Positions 14,101 through 26,100 of a DNA stretch of 64,000 nucleotides are shown here, piece after piece. Position 1 is the stretch's first letter. Each line of letters begins with the position of its first letter. The stretch is from Haemonchus contortus (lineage: Eukaryota; Nematoda; Chromadorea; Rhabditida; Trichostrongylidae), in assembly GCA_000469685.2 (NCBI GenBank), contig LS997566.1:37364420-37428419 (forward strand). Direction: 5' to 3'. The notes under the pieces were generated by a model. It saw nothing but the letters and a program-made list of their open reading frames with translations. It did not search any database and was not told the DNA's origin. The translations under genes and the position numbers were made by a program.

Positions 14101-17100
14101 TAAGAGGCTCGATAGCCGCATGCGGCAAATCTTTTTCAGTTTTCTCGCGGTTTCCGAATGTAATTACCGTAATCGTCCTGCCTCCCTGCTAAGTGAAGGT
14201 CGTTGTCGCTTGTCCGCTTTTTTGCTTCCGATATTTTTTCTTTCACCTTGGGTTTCTCCTTTACTTGCCCGCCGTCACGTCCGCTCCTTAACCTCGCTAA
14301 TACTTCAGGTTCCTTTTATTATTTTTAGTGTTCTTTCTGATAACTGGTTTATTGCACGCAACTGTTGTAATTTCGCAACTTGACAAAATGACGGTCATTA
14401 AACAACAAGATCTCACCAAGAAGGAAAGGTATCGAGGTGCTGAGAATAAATTTTCTTATCGTCTATTCTTAGTGTCCCGACATACACGTCAAAAACAAGG
14501 GCAGGTGAAGTCATTAGACAACGAGATTTTAGAATGTTCTTTTTGTAAATGTGAAACTCAATATATCGGGTGTGAATTCATGAGTGGGATCAAATTTAAT
14601 AAAGGTAAGGTTGTAATGACCTAATAAGATTAACGTGACCATTGTTCTCTTTGAGTTTCAAGTTCTTCCTCTTCTTGATGTCACCGTTAGATAAAGGTTT
14701 CGTTACGGATTAAAAGACGATAAGAAATTTCATTCTCAGTGCCTCAAACTACTTGCTCTCCTTTCTGTAATCTGATATTCCGATCATGATAGTAGAAAAT
14801 GTCGTCCAGTATGCAGTCGATTTTCTCACTCACTATCTCCAAGCACTGCAATGCAAAAAAACATTTACATTCTTTAAAACATACATGAGCCTTAGTAGAG
14901 ATGTTTACCTTTCGCCTCAGTTGCTCGTCTGGATTCTTGTAAAGTGTCTCAAAAAGTGCTCCTATCATTGGTATCGTTATATAGCCACCAAGAGGTAAGA
15001 ATCGTCGATATGACTCTTCGAGCTGAAAATAATAGGGATAAGTGAATAACAGGCTTCATGTTGTAGGAAGTAATCAGTGACCAGGATACTGGGAGATCAT
15101 TCGTCATCATCATATATATTCGAAGGTAATTGCAGGAATTTATTGGGACGAGTTTCCCGTTTGTTTATGTAGTGCAACGTCCAGAAGGCCTAACGCTTCC
15201 GTTATCATGAATTCCCGCCGCTTTTTTGAACTCAATGATCACATTCTTATTCCATCGCTGCCTTCTTGTGAGATGGATAAGAGCAGAAAGACCACTTCAG
15301 CACATTTGACATTTCTCGCTGACCCATCAGAGTTGCTTATCTAAGACCATTTGAGCCCTTCAGCTGTCGAGTGCATGACAGCAAAAAAAAAATGCCCCTG
15401 AACAATGTCGTAAGTTTTTGAGCTCAGCTCCGCCCACGTCTGCGCACACTCCGCCCACCACCGAGGTTTTGCAACTCTTCCTTTGATAGTCTCTATCTAT
15501 CCTTCTCTGGATTGCAGAACGTTCTGAAGCAAATTTTGGCCAATTTTCCACGATAGTGCCTATTTACTTCTCTCGATTTTGCAATATTTTTGAACATCAC
15601 TAAGAGTTTTCGTGTAAGCGTCTTCCAAAGAAGCTCACAGTTCAGGCATGCTCAGCGCACTGTAAACCTAGCCGCTTCTCGCAATTTCTTTGAGACTCCT
15701 TTTGGCCTTCAAGACGGGTTGGATCAAGCACGAACTCAAAGGCTTAGTTCACGAAAAAGTTGGGGTGGCGAAATCTCTCCAGACACTTGATTCCAAACAC
15801 ATATAAAATAGTTCCTACGGTTTCCTCTTAGAATTACCCGGCGACCACCGAGGGCAACACAAAGGACGCTGTCCCTCCGAAAAACCTAACAGATAGGGTA
15901 TATGAGCCTCACTACCGGATTCGTCGACGTCCACGTCCATTGACCGATGATGTGTCAGAAGAGTGTCGAAGTGATACAAGTTGCGCTATTCGCACTAGAA
16001 CCCACACGTTCAGCATACAACCAGCGGATCTCTGAGTGGTGAGAGGATGTATTACTCTTATTCTGTTATTCTTTTTGCTGCTGCTTCATCCTTCTAGTTT
16101 TCGATCTAGCGAGGATGAATGATGTGAGTTATGTATTTCCATTGTTAACTCAAGTATTGAATGTGTTGAAAGAATGTCGAAGAATGCATGAATTTCAAAA
16201 GATATTTTTGCCTACTGTGGTCAGCTGTTCGCAATAACATTGTATAACTCGTTTAAATACCTCTTCTACGTCATTTTTTAGCCTTATTCTTGTCCAGCTC
16301 CGTTTTCAACAACTTTTCTAAATCTTCTTATTTCTTTAGAAACGCCAATTCTCGGACTTCGTTCGTGTCCATTTTCTCTGCCATATTCGTCATTATCCGG
16401 GCAACCCGAAATTATCATGAGATGTATCTTTATTTGCTACCAATTGTCAGAGTGCTCCGCTCACAGTTAGTTAACACCATTTGTTTTATTTCTCACCCTT
16501 TTCTCATATTCTTCCTATTCAGGACCCATTTATTACCACCAACCTGATCTTTGGATTCCGTAACTCATTTACCTCACCTCAACCCTGAATTTTCAGTACC
16601 TGTTTGAGTGTATATGGTACTTTTCCACCCCCGATTTCTTCTAGAAGATATCCGTAGAAAACTCGCAAGAGCTCCTCCCAATGTGCTCGTCGGTCTTTAC
16701 CGCTCAGGCATGTAGCGAATAAACGCACGAGATCTGTTGCAGCACATCCAAAGTGGGCTGTCTGAAATGAATAATTGACAGAGGTAATTTTCACCGTCCT
16801 CAACAGCAGAATTTTGACAGTTGGAAGTTCAAAACTCATGTCCCTCAGTCATTGCCGGTACTTCTTTATAAGGTATTGCTGTGCATTGTAATTGGGCCCC
16901 CATTTACAATGCCGATTTTAGTGACCCCATCTCAGATCCAAGTGAGCTCTACAAAGCTCTATAAGATCGATCTAGCCTCTTATTTGAAATTTGCAGACCA
17001 ATGCACTCAGCTGTATAAGCACATAACCTTCAGAAAATTTCCTCATGTCCTGCTCAGTTTCATCGACGGGTTGTACATCTGTTTCATCCATTTCTTGCAG

Positions 17101-20100
17101 AAAACTTATTGAATTCGAATCAACCTGATAATCTATCAGAGCAGCCAGAGTGAGCTCCTTCCCTTCTTTCCTCCAGAGTGTATTCATAGACCATAAATCA
17201 CCGTGGCACAAAACTCGATCCATCCCTTCAAAAGTTTGCATTACATGTGCTATGAAGATACTTTTTTTTGAGAAAGTGGCAAAAGGAAAAGTATTGTCAA
17301 GGAATAAAAGAAATAAGTAGGATTTGAAAACTTGCGAAATTGTTCACAGGTATCTGGTATCTTATTGAGGGCAGAAGGCACAGAAGAGTACTGAATGTGA
17401 AAATTGATTTTATGGTAGCCCGTCGTACTTCGTGGACGGTTGATGTGCGAGAAGGATGAGGAGATTAGAGCGTTTTCACTGAATCTCGCGTTTTGTGAAT
17501 ATCATTTTCAAGCATGTGTTGGACAACTTTCAGTCACTTTCAACATATTGCTGCAGTGCGCGTAAAAACATGTTCACATTATTGCGCGAGAGCCACGAAT
17601 CACCTTACTGAGGGTACTCAGCCATCGACGGATCGTAGGGCTGACGAAAGTAGTGTGGGTAGCGAATACATCGGGGGCCAAAAGTAACCGGTACTTGCCC
17701 AGAGACAGAGTAAGATCCGAGAGATGACTCACTGTTTCTGCTGTGGTGGGTCGATATACCGGCTGTCTGCTTGCTGGTCTATTCATGCGTGCGTGTATGG
17801 AGAGTCTGTTAGTGTGATTACCATCCTGAGCATCCATTTCGCATTAAGCTTACATCCGTGTGAACGGCAAGTAATCCGAAGCGAGACTCGGTGCTGCCTG
17901 TAACAAGTAAGCCCTCTGTCCGCACTAGGATTATCTCGCTGGCACCCCGGACTCTACCCATTCCTCCCATCATAGCCTGGCAAGCTAGTCGTGGGTACAC
18001 AGGGAGATGATTGGGCTTCACTCTCCTGAGCCTGGGGGAGCTCCCGATGCGGCAGCGTTAGGGCAGCTAGGTAGAAGCTGCTGCGATAGCAACTCAGACG
18101 GCAAACTCGCCTGCGATGCACGAAGCTCGTATCGGAAGCATGTAACGAAGATGCGAGCCAGATAGATCAAGTACTATGTCATCGGACTGACTGAGATGGA
18201 AGGCGCAGTCCTCTCCACGCCGTTATTTAAAGTAGAAAAGAATTTTTCCCTGGAACATGTGACAGCAGAGTGTAGGTGTCCTCTTTAACACGCTCTTGTC
18301 CATGAACATAGCGAACAAACACCGACAACTCGAAGCGCAAGTTTGCGATTGAGAAGATGTTTATCAACATTACATTATTTATCACATTTTCTTCCAAGTC
18401 ATCCTCCATCGTCGTTGATTCCAACGCTATGATTGGCCTAAGATGAAGGGCTTTACAGAAAGACGAGACGGAGTGGGAGTAGCAGAGTGTAAGACTGCTC
18501 GACTCCATAACGTTTAGTACCCACTTACATGGTAATTATCAGTACCGGAAGCCTTCCTACCTGCGATGAACTCGAGGGCCGCCCGGTGGACAGTAGCATA
18601 ATAAAATAGACCTCATCATAACCACCCGTTGGGCTTTGCCAATAATAGAACCAAATTCCATTTGTCATGAAGGGACAGTTACTGCTGGCGAAGGGCAGCG
18701 GAGAAGGTCATCTAGGACATCTAAACTTGGACGAATCACACGTCGATAGAAGCTGCACTACACCCATTCCCGATAGAATTGATCACATCCTATGGAAAAC
18801 CTTTAAGCAAATTGAGCAAACATTTTCATTACTGTAACTATAGCGCGGTGCTTGTCGGAATGCAAGCAGGGTTTAGAAAGAGTATTGTACTCGATTACGT
18901 TCACACTTCCACAAAACTATTAGGTTGATGCATAATTATTGCGGATTTTTTCGCGGCCTTTTTTCTCTCAATAGAATTTTAATATTGAGTTCGGGTTTTT
19001 TCTAGAAATGATCTACTTGATTTCCTCTACAAGAATATTCTCAAGAAACCCTCCGCATATTCGCGAAATTAGGCTTAACTACCTTGAGAAAGATTGGGAG
19101 GTGGCACAGTCATTCCGCGATCTCAGCAACTTCTCGACGATCGAACAATCAGCCAGAGCCAACCAAAAAATGGGATCTGCCCCTAAATCTGCCATATTCA
19201 CCAGCAGGAACTTTTATGGATTATCTCGTCAACCGTTCATCGAAAAAAATGGCTGGAGAGTAGAAGTTAGACGTAGAAGTTCGATTTGGATGACTTGATG
19301 GCCGGTGTCAAGGCGTGGATCGCCCGTAAGGATCAAAACTTCTTCGCTTTTGGGATCCGAGTAACTAATCAATGGGAAGCAGTGCTTGAAGTAGGTGGTG
19401 AATAAGTTCCGAAGTAATTATTTGAATATGTCTTCGCTTAGTATTTCTATAGTTTCTTTAAGTAAAATTTGCTGGAAAAAATCCGCAATAAATCCGCAAT
19501 AATTATGCTTCGACCTAATATTTAGAGGCAGGTAAAATACAGGGGAAATAGAAAACATCTAAATAATCGTGTTTTGATCGCCAGGAAGTCATGTGCACTT
19601 TCACTGGATCACCTAATGAACGATCGCCGAAAAGTTACTGAGATAGCGGAATGACTGTGCCACCTTCCAATCTTTCTCGAAGTAATTAAGCCTAATTTCG
19701 CGAATGTGCGGATAGTTTTTTGAGTATATTCTTGTAGAGGAAATCAAGTAGATCATTTCTAGAAAAAACCCGAACTCAATATTCAAATTCTATTGAGAGA
19801 AAAAAAGCCGCGAAAAAATCCGCAATAATTATGCATCAACCTAATAATTGAACTATCTCGAGAGCACGGAATGCTGACATATCCTACCATTTATTTGGAG
19901 AAGGGCTCTGATACCTTCGAGTTAGGAGAGGTAATCTACAGTAGCGCTGAAAAGATAGGAGAGGTAATCTACAGTAGCGCTTAAAAGATAGGAGAGGTAA
20001 TCTACAGTAGCGCTGAAAAGTCTTCGGTGAAATGGCTCTTCTGCCGTACTTTTCAATCGTAACTCCCTTTCTACTGGATTTAATAATGCGAAATTTTTAT

Positions 20101-23100
20101 TTTTGGAGCGTGGGTGTATTGTGAATATTCATCACTATTAACCTGCCATCTGATCATGTCCAGGTATTCCAAAGGGCATGAAAATAAAATCGCCAGAAAA
20201 TACAGATGATGATCTTTCTAGATTCTCTTTCCTTTTTGTCATGTCTAAAGCGTACGAGCGGTAACGCCGTACACAATAGATGAGAAAAATGCACATAATG
20301 TGCGAATAATTGCAGGCGTCAACCACTTTACTTTTAGCAAAATTTGCTACCACAACAAACACCTTGCTCTATCTGTGGATATTGCAGCTTTGCAGTCAAA
20401 TAATAGTGGGTAGGGTGAAATATGCTCTAGTTAAACATATCCAAATTTTGCGCGATTTGGTCGACTAACAAAAAAGTTTTGAAAGAAAGACCGCCAAAGC
20501 ATTCCACCGGAGACTTTCGAGCGCTACTGTATCTATGCATTTCTGTAAAATCCATAGGACCGTTTCCAAAATCACAGTATATGCTGCAAAAAAATTTCAT
20601 TAAATATTCAGGTACTAGTACTTGAAGTAATAACCATTATTCATAAGACTCTCAGCGCTACTGTAAGTCTGGGCAGGAAGGGTGCTCCTACTCGATAACC
20701 AAGCATGTTCCGTGGAAATATTAGGTTGTTCGGAAAGGAATGCGCGTTTGAGTTCAAAAAATTTTTTATTATAAAAACGAAACTAAACAAGATCAATTCA
20801 AAAGATATTTTCCATTACTATCGATGACTTGTTGTCTACGTTTAGGCAAAGAATGGATTCATCTTCTGAAGAACTCGGCCGGCTGCAACTCAAAGTAGTT
20901 GGACACCCCGAGTTGGACTTTTTCGCGGTTTTTGAATTTTCTCTCGGCCAAGGAGTGATGCGTTGACCGGAACAGATGGTCATCGGATGGTGTCAGGTCT
21001 GGGCTGTTAGGCAGATGAGGCAGGAATTTCCAACCCCTATTCCTCAATTTTTTTCCAAGGTGGTTTTCGCAACATGTTGACGAGCGTTGCCGAAGAGGAA
21101 TTTTGTCGACCTCGTTTCGACACCTTGATGAAGCAGTGCTTGATCCACGCGGTCCAGCTGATCTTCGTATATGTCCGCCGTAACCGTTTGACCCGAATTC
21201 AGGACTTCAAACTACACTCAACCTTTGCTATTCAACCAAACACAGAGCATCACCTTTCTACCGTGTATATCCGGTTTCGGAGTCGGTTTTGGAGTGTCAC
21301 CGGCGTCTAACTGCTGTCTTTTTCGTGTTGCGTAGTCGAGGCACATCCGTTTCCTGTCTGATGTCATAATAGAGTTGAAAAAACCGCTGTTCTTGGAGCG
21401 ATGAAGAAGAATTTCGGCCATCGCCACTCGTGTTGCCTGGTTTGCGTCGCTCAGCTGGTGCGGTACCCATTTTCCGCACCTGTTCGTCATGCAAATTGCC
21501 AGCAAATGCTCATGAATGGTAGGCTTTCTGTGGCCAACATGTGTTGCCAGTTTTCGGGTGGTTTGGTGTGGACCCAATTTAATGACGGTCTTCAACAGTT
21601 GGTTATCGACGAATTGAGGCCGACTTCCGTGATCTTCGCCCTCCAAGCTTTCATTACCGTTTTTGAAACGCCGATGCCATCGTGGACACTGGCTTTCTGA
21701 CAGGGCTTTTTCGCCGTATACTTCAGATGTGGCACTATGAGATTCAGCAGCCGATTTTCCTTTCTTGAGCTGTACCACATGCGAGCCCGCAAAAGGCATT
21801 TTTGGTCAAGCACCTTTTAAACTTTTTTTTTCTTAGAAAAAACGAAGTAAACATAGACAAAAATATATCAAAAGATGCGCAATAAAAAGCTCTTCCGAAT
21901 AGACAAAACTGTTCTGAAAAATCTTTTATAGTAGGGGAGAAATGAGTGGACAAAATAAGCGCGCATTCCTTTCCGAACAACCTAATAATTCCAATCTCAC
22001 GACCACGATCTCGGCACTTCATAAAGAAGTCATCGTCCACGTGAAGAGTGGAGTGCGGAATCCAAATCCAAATTTTTCGCTGCATTCTCGACATCATGCG
22101 TAATTCGAAATGGGGAGACAGTGGGATAAAAGTTGACGCCAGCAACTCGTTTCATTTCCGTTTTGTAGGCGACATCGTGCTCATAACCCCGAACGTGAAG
22201 CAAGCGGAACGAGTGCTGACTGAATTCGACGGCGCTTTTGGAAAAGTCGGCTTAAGACTGGTTTAGCCCTAATCTCCTCTTTACGCTAAACGGAACGAAT
22301 ATCCTAGATTCTCTAGCCACGCGTATCTAAGTCTAAGTGTCAACATGAGAAGTATTAGTCCCAGAGATGCGTAAAAGGAAACGCGCAGCATGGGGAGCAT
22401 TTGAAGACATTGAGGCAATAGAGAAGAAGGGATAGAACTTCCGACCATGTGCTAAACTATCTGGCGATGTAGTCCTTCACACTTCGACATACTTTCAGAG
22501 ACTTCGACCTTACGGAGGTGGTTTGAGCATGTATTTAGAGTCACTAAATTTGCTATGGATTTGCAATACTCGAACTGTTTGAAAAAACGCAAGTGTAGCT
22601 GGAGTTGCATGCAAAGTCAACGGACGAGGATCTGGGAGACCTTTGCTTACTCCGAAAACTTGAGGGAGAGGTTGGGTCGGACACTTCATGTGATATGATG
22701 ATGAACATTGGGCCAAAGCGATAACGAGAAGATCTCTCGAAGGATCCCAGAACGGCCCCCAGCGAGATAATCAGAATTCTTCATGAAGGTTCTGAAAAAA
22801 GAAATACCATCGCTCGTGTCCTTCGGACGAGAACGATTTGCTGAACCACTCTGGCTCGTGATAAGGACGAATGAACATCTTATGGCGCTCGCTCAAGGAA
22901 ATCGATGATCATCGAAATGATAAATGACTAGAGAAAACCTTGTACTTGAGCTACTGCAGTTTTGGCCACCATTTGAAGCTGGACACCCATTTATAAAGTG
23001 AACACTTCATAATATCCTACTTTATAATTGGCTAAATGTGTCTGTTGGTGTGTTTGTGTGTATGTATGTTTGTGTCTGACCGGAAATTCATAATTCCTGT

Positions 23101-26100
23101 CCCGGCGGATCAAAAGCGTTCAAGTTGTGTAGGAATGCGGGCGACAGCGTTGGAACACTTTTGGTGGGTGGCAGGACCGGACCCCGCTCACGGGGGGCGG
23201 GGTTTGTACGAAATAAATGTTTGAGCGGGAACTCACAACTCCTGTCCCCGTGTTCCGAAAGCGTAAAAGTTGGTAGGAGAACATGAGGCAGGATGGGAAC
23301 ACTTATGGTGGGTGGCTAGGGCAGACTCCGCCCACAATGGGTGGGGTTTGGGCGAATATTCGTAACCACTGTTTCCGTGCTACTAGAGCGTTCAAAATTA
23401 GCTGTGCGGGATCGGCAGGATGGGAACACTGGTAAATGGCAAAACTCGACTCTGAGCAGGGCGTGCGTGAAAAGTGGCTGTTCGGTCCTGAGGCATTCAA
23501 AGCATGAGGGAGGTGGCATGACCTGACTGGGCACACAGGAAGCGAGGCGTACGCGAAAATAGCTCACTTCGACCAGGGTCGTCCGCATTTGTAAAAAGTG
23601 CATGTGGTAGAAGTAGCTCAACTGGATCAAGTCCGCGGAACCATAGTAGGGTGTATGGGGCGTGATAAAACGACCATACTTCGAATGAAAACACGCAGTC
23701 AGGTTGGAGTGTGAGGGAATGAACCCAAAGCACGAAGTGTGTCGGTGTGTGAGTGTGTTTTGCTAAAAATTAGTAGCTCCTATTTCCTTGCACCAGAGAT
23801 TTTGAACTTGGGAGAGTGCAGGCGGCGGATTGACTTCAACACAAGAAGGAGGAGAGTCCGGTGTTAGCTGTGTGATCTGTTAGATCCGATCTTAGCATAT
23901 GTCGTTTGATTACAGTGTTTTTCAAGGTTGCTAAGAAAATGATCTACAGCTGATTAGAAAGTTCACAACACATAGCTCACTACATTCTTCCGAAAGTGAA
24001 TCCGCTCTCGATAGATCACTCAGGTCTGGAAGAATCCTCTCCAAACGAATAGCTTTTTCTTCAAATCTGCCACCTTCAAATTTCCGGAGTATTGTCATCG
24101 CTGTATCCATCAGCTGAATAATTTTTATTCGGTCAGATATGGAAATGTAGGAGTGGGCTTATGAGGTGTGTAGGGGCGGATTTACGCGATGCGCTGAGCG
24201 AAAGGTCGATTATCAAAAAACGAAAGATTTGTAGAATGACTCAGACTCACCTCTTTCGAGTAGAATTCTGCAAAAAGTTCCCTGAAAGGGGATGTTGTCA
24301 GTTGTTCTCTCTCCTTCGATGTGAGACTTAGCGACATAGCTTCAATAACGGCTTTGTTGCGAAGGATCTTAATTTTACGAAGAAAATTATGCGAAAAAAG
24401 GGATAATCGTGATTGATAATTTATCGTTCAGGAACGATGAAGACTAAGCGGAAAGACTTCTTATCCTGAGAGATCAAACATCACATCTTGTGATGTTTCT
24501 GCGAGTGTGGCGATGGAAAAGACCTTGGTTCACTTCTGACTTTTGTGGTTTAAGTGGATTTCTAACCCAATAAACGTTGGTACGTAGGTAGCCTTTTATG
24601 TTTCGGGATTAGAGAACAACAATAATTATTGATCATGTAAAAAAGCTTTATTGTTTTTCAAAATAGGTCCTTTTAAGATCTATACACTTTTGCATGCGTT
24701 TGATCCAATTGTCGAAGCACTTTTGCCATTCTGATTGAGGTATCTCCAAAACATGCATTCTTAACGCATCAACCGGAAGTAGTTGATCTCTCATTTAATT
24801 TCTCACGTACAGGTATTAAAAGAAGTCATCCTGTGCCAGGCCAGGACTATATGGCGGATTACACATGAAATCGATTTTGAGTGCTCAAAAATGCAGTTGT
24901 TGGAGCCGAGGTGTGAGAGCGCGCATTGTCATGTGAAGAGTTTTTTTCAAACAAATTCTTTTGACAGTCAAATGTTCATGCAGTATTGAATGTATGTTGG
25001 TCTCTCTAATGCCTAAGGTTGTCCCAATCTCATGATAGGTCGCACGGCGAGTCACATGACGGGTATCCGAAGCAGCAACTGATTTTGGACGACCTCCACG
25101 AAAGTCGTCTCGGAGTGAACTACGACCTCGGATGAATTCACCATACCATCGATAACACTGGTCCTTTATCGCCAAGAATCGAAGTAAGTTCATCCGTGTA
25201 CTGTAGTTGAGTTAATCCACGTCGAAAATTGTAGAAAATAATCGCACGAAAATGTTCACGATTTAATTCCATTTTTTCCCAAAATAAATCTTTCAAGTTA
25301 GGTTGTCCTGGGTCCGTACAACCCCAAAACGGTCAACTTTACGATAAAGCTGTCAGTTGCCAGATTGCAACACTAGGATTGCCCAATCCCAAAGTATAAA
25401 AGGCAATCCTAGGATAGCGCATACCTGCTTCACTTGGGCCGGTGTAAGTGTTTCATAGATATGAACCGGTGTTATTTTTCCATATATCCCATAATTATGT
25501 ATCCTTTTAGCGGGTTAGATTCACTGAACTTTTTCATGTAATAAACCTGAAAAAAGGGGCAAGCCAACTTCATAGAATGGATAAATATGAGCACTGAAAT
25601 GACTTCCGGCTCATACCTGTACGCAATCACTACAAATTGTGTAAATTTCTGATCTTGACTCAAAAGCTACCTTCGGAATGTCGATTTTTCCTTCAGGAAG
25701 CTTGAGCAGGTGATTGTAGACGTTTACTTCCGCATTGTGACACTGGAATTGACTTCGTCTTCAGTTTTGTTAATCCTTTCATATTACAGTTTCTATGAGT
25801 ATAGAATAAGCCTATGGTAGCCCTGTCAAGCTCGTAATCGGTGATAAACCTTCAGTGAAATGTGGCAGTCGTAAGAACGAATTAAAGAGTGTTGGCCATT
25901 CTGTGACCTCCTCCTTCTTCTTCCGTTAACCGCCGGAATGAAATATTTTCTTCCATTTCCAAATATTTTCTTACATTTATTTACATTGACCACGTTTATT
26001 CTTTTACATCTCATCGCTTTTTTCCCTCACCCCAGAACACTTCTCAATAGAGTTTTAATTTTTGATCTAAGCTCCTTTATTGCCAATCCTGCCCACTTCT

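Larger units (their letters stand above)
14744..25742 (-). pseudogene. inverted copy of kinase gene A exons 4-11 (left arm)
   Basis: Minus-strand copies at 25671-25742 (exon 4), 25425-25546 (5), 24251-24367 (6), 23984-24113 (7), 17125-17225 (8), 16600-16761 (9), 14909-15022 (10) and 14744-14845 (11). Exons 1-3 are absent because the arm stops at 25955, so there is no known promoter or start and I call it a pseudogene. The catalytic HGDLWSMN box is kept. It shares the one-base loss in exon 5 (A run at 25475-25479) with gene A. Exon 10 differs from the right arm at about nine of 38 residues (for instance GGYITIPMIG against GGYMTVPMIG), while exon 9 differs only near its end. Splice sites are preserved. 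Confidence 0.85.
5327..25955 (-). repeat. left arm of giant inverted repeat (inverted copy)
   Basis: This 20,629-base segment is the reverse complement of 26997-47619. Paired positions add up to 52952 near the centre, 52954-52955 over most of the arm, and 52946 in the outer 3 kb, so only a few small indels separate the arms. The outer junction is clean: TGCGAACTAGGAG from 5327 pairs with the end of the right arm at 47619, and bases beyond do not match. The inner junction is at 25955. It contains the inverted copies of kinase exons 4-11, gene B exon 1, a Tc5-like element, mariners and an RTE relic. Gene order shows that this arm, not the right one, is the displaced copy. Confidence 0.93.

Noticed and set aside
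19922..20020. Tandem 33-base repeat as a CRISPR array
   Set aside because: Units are contiguous with no variable spacers, and the genome is eukaryotic.
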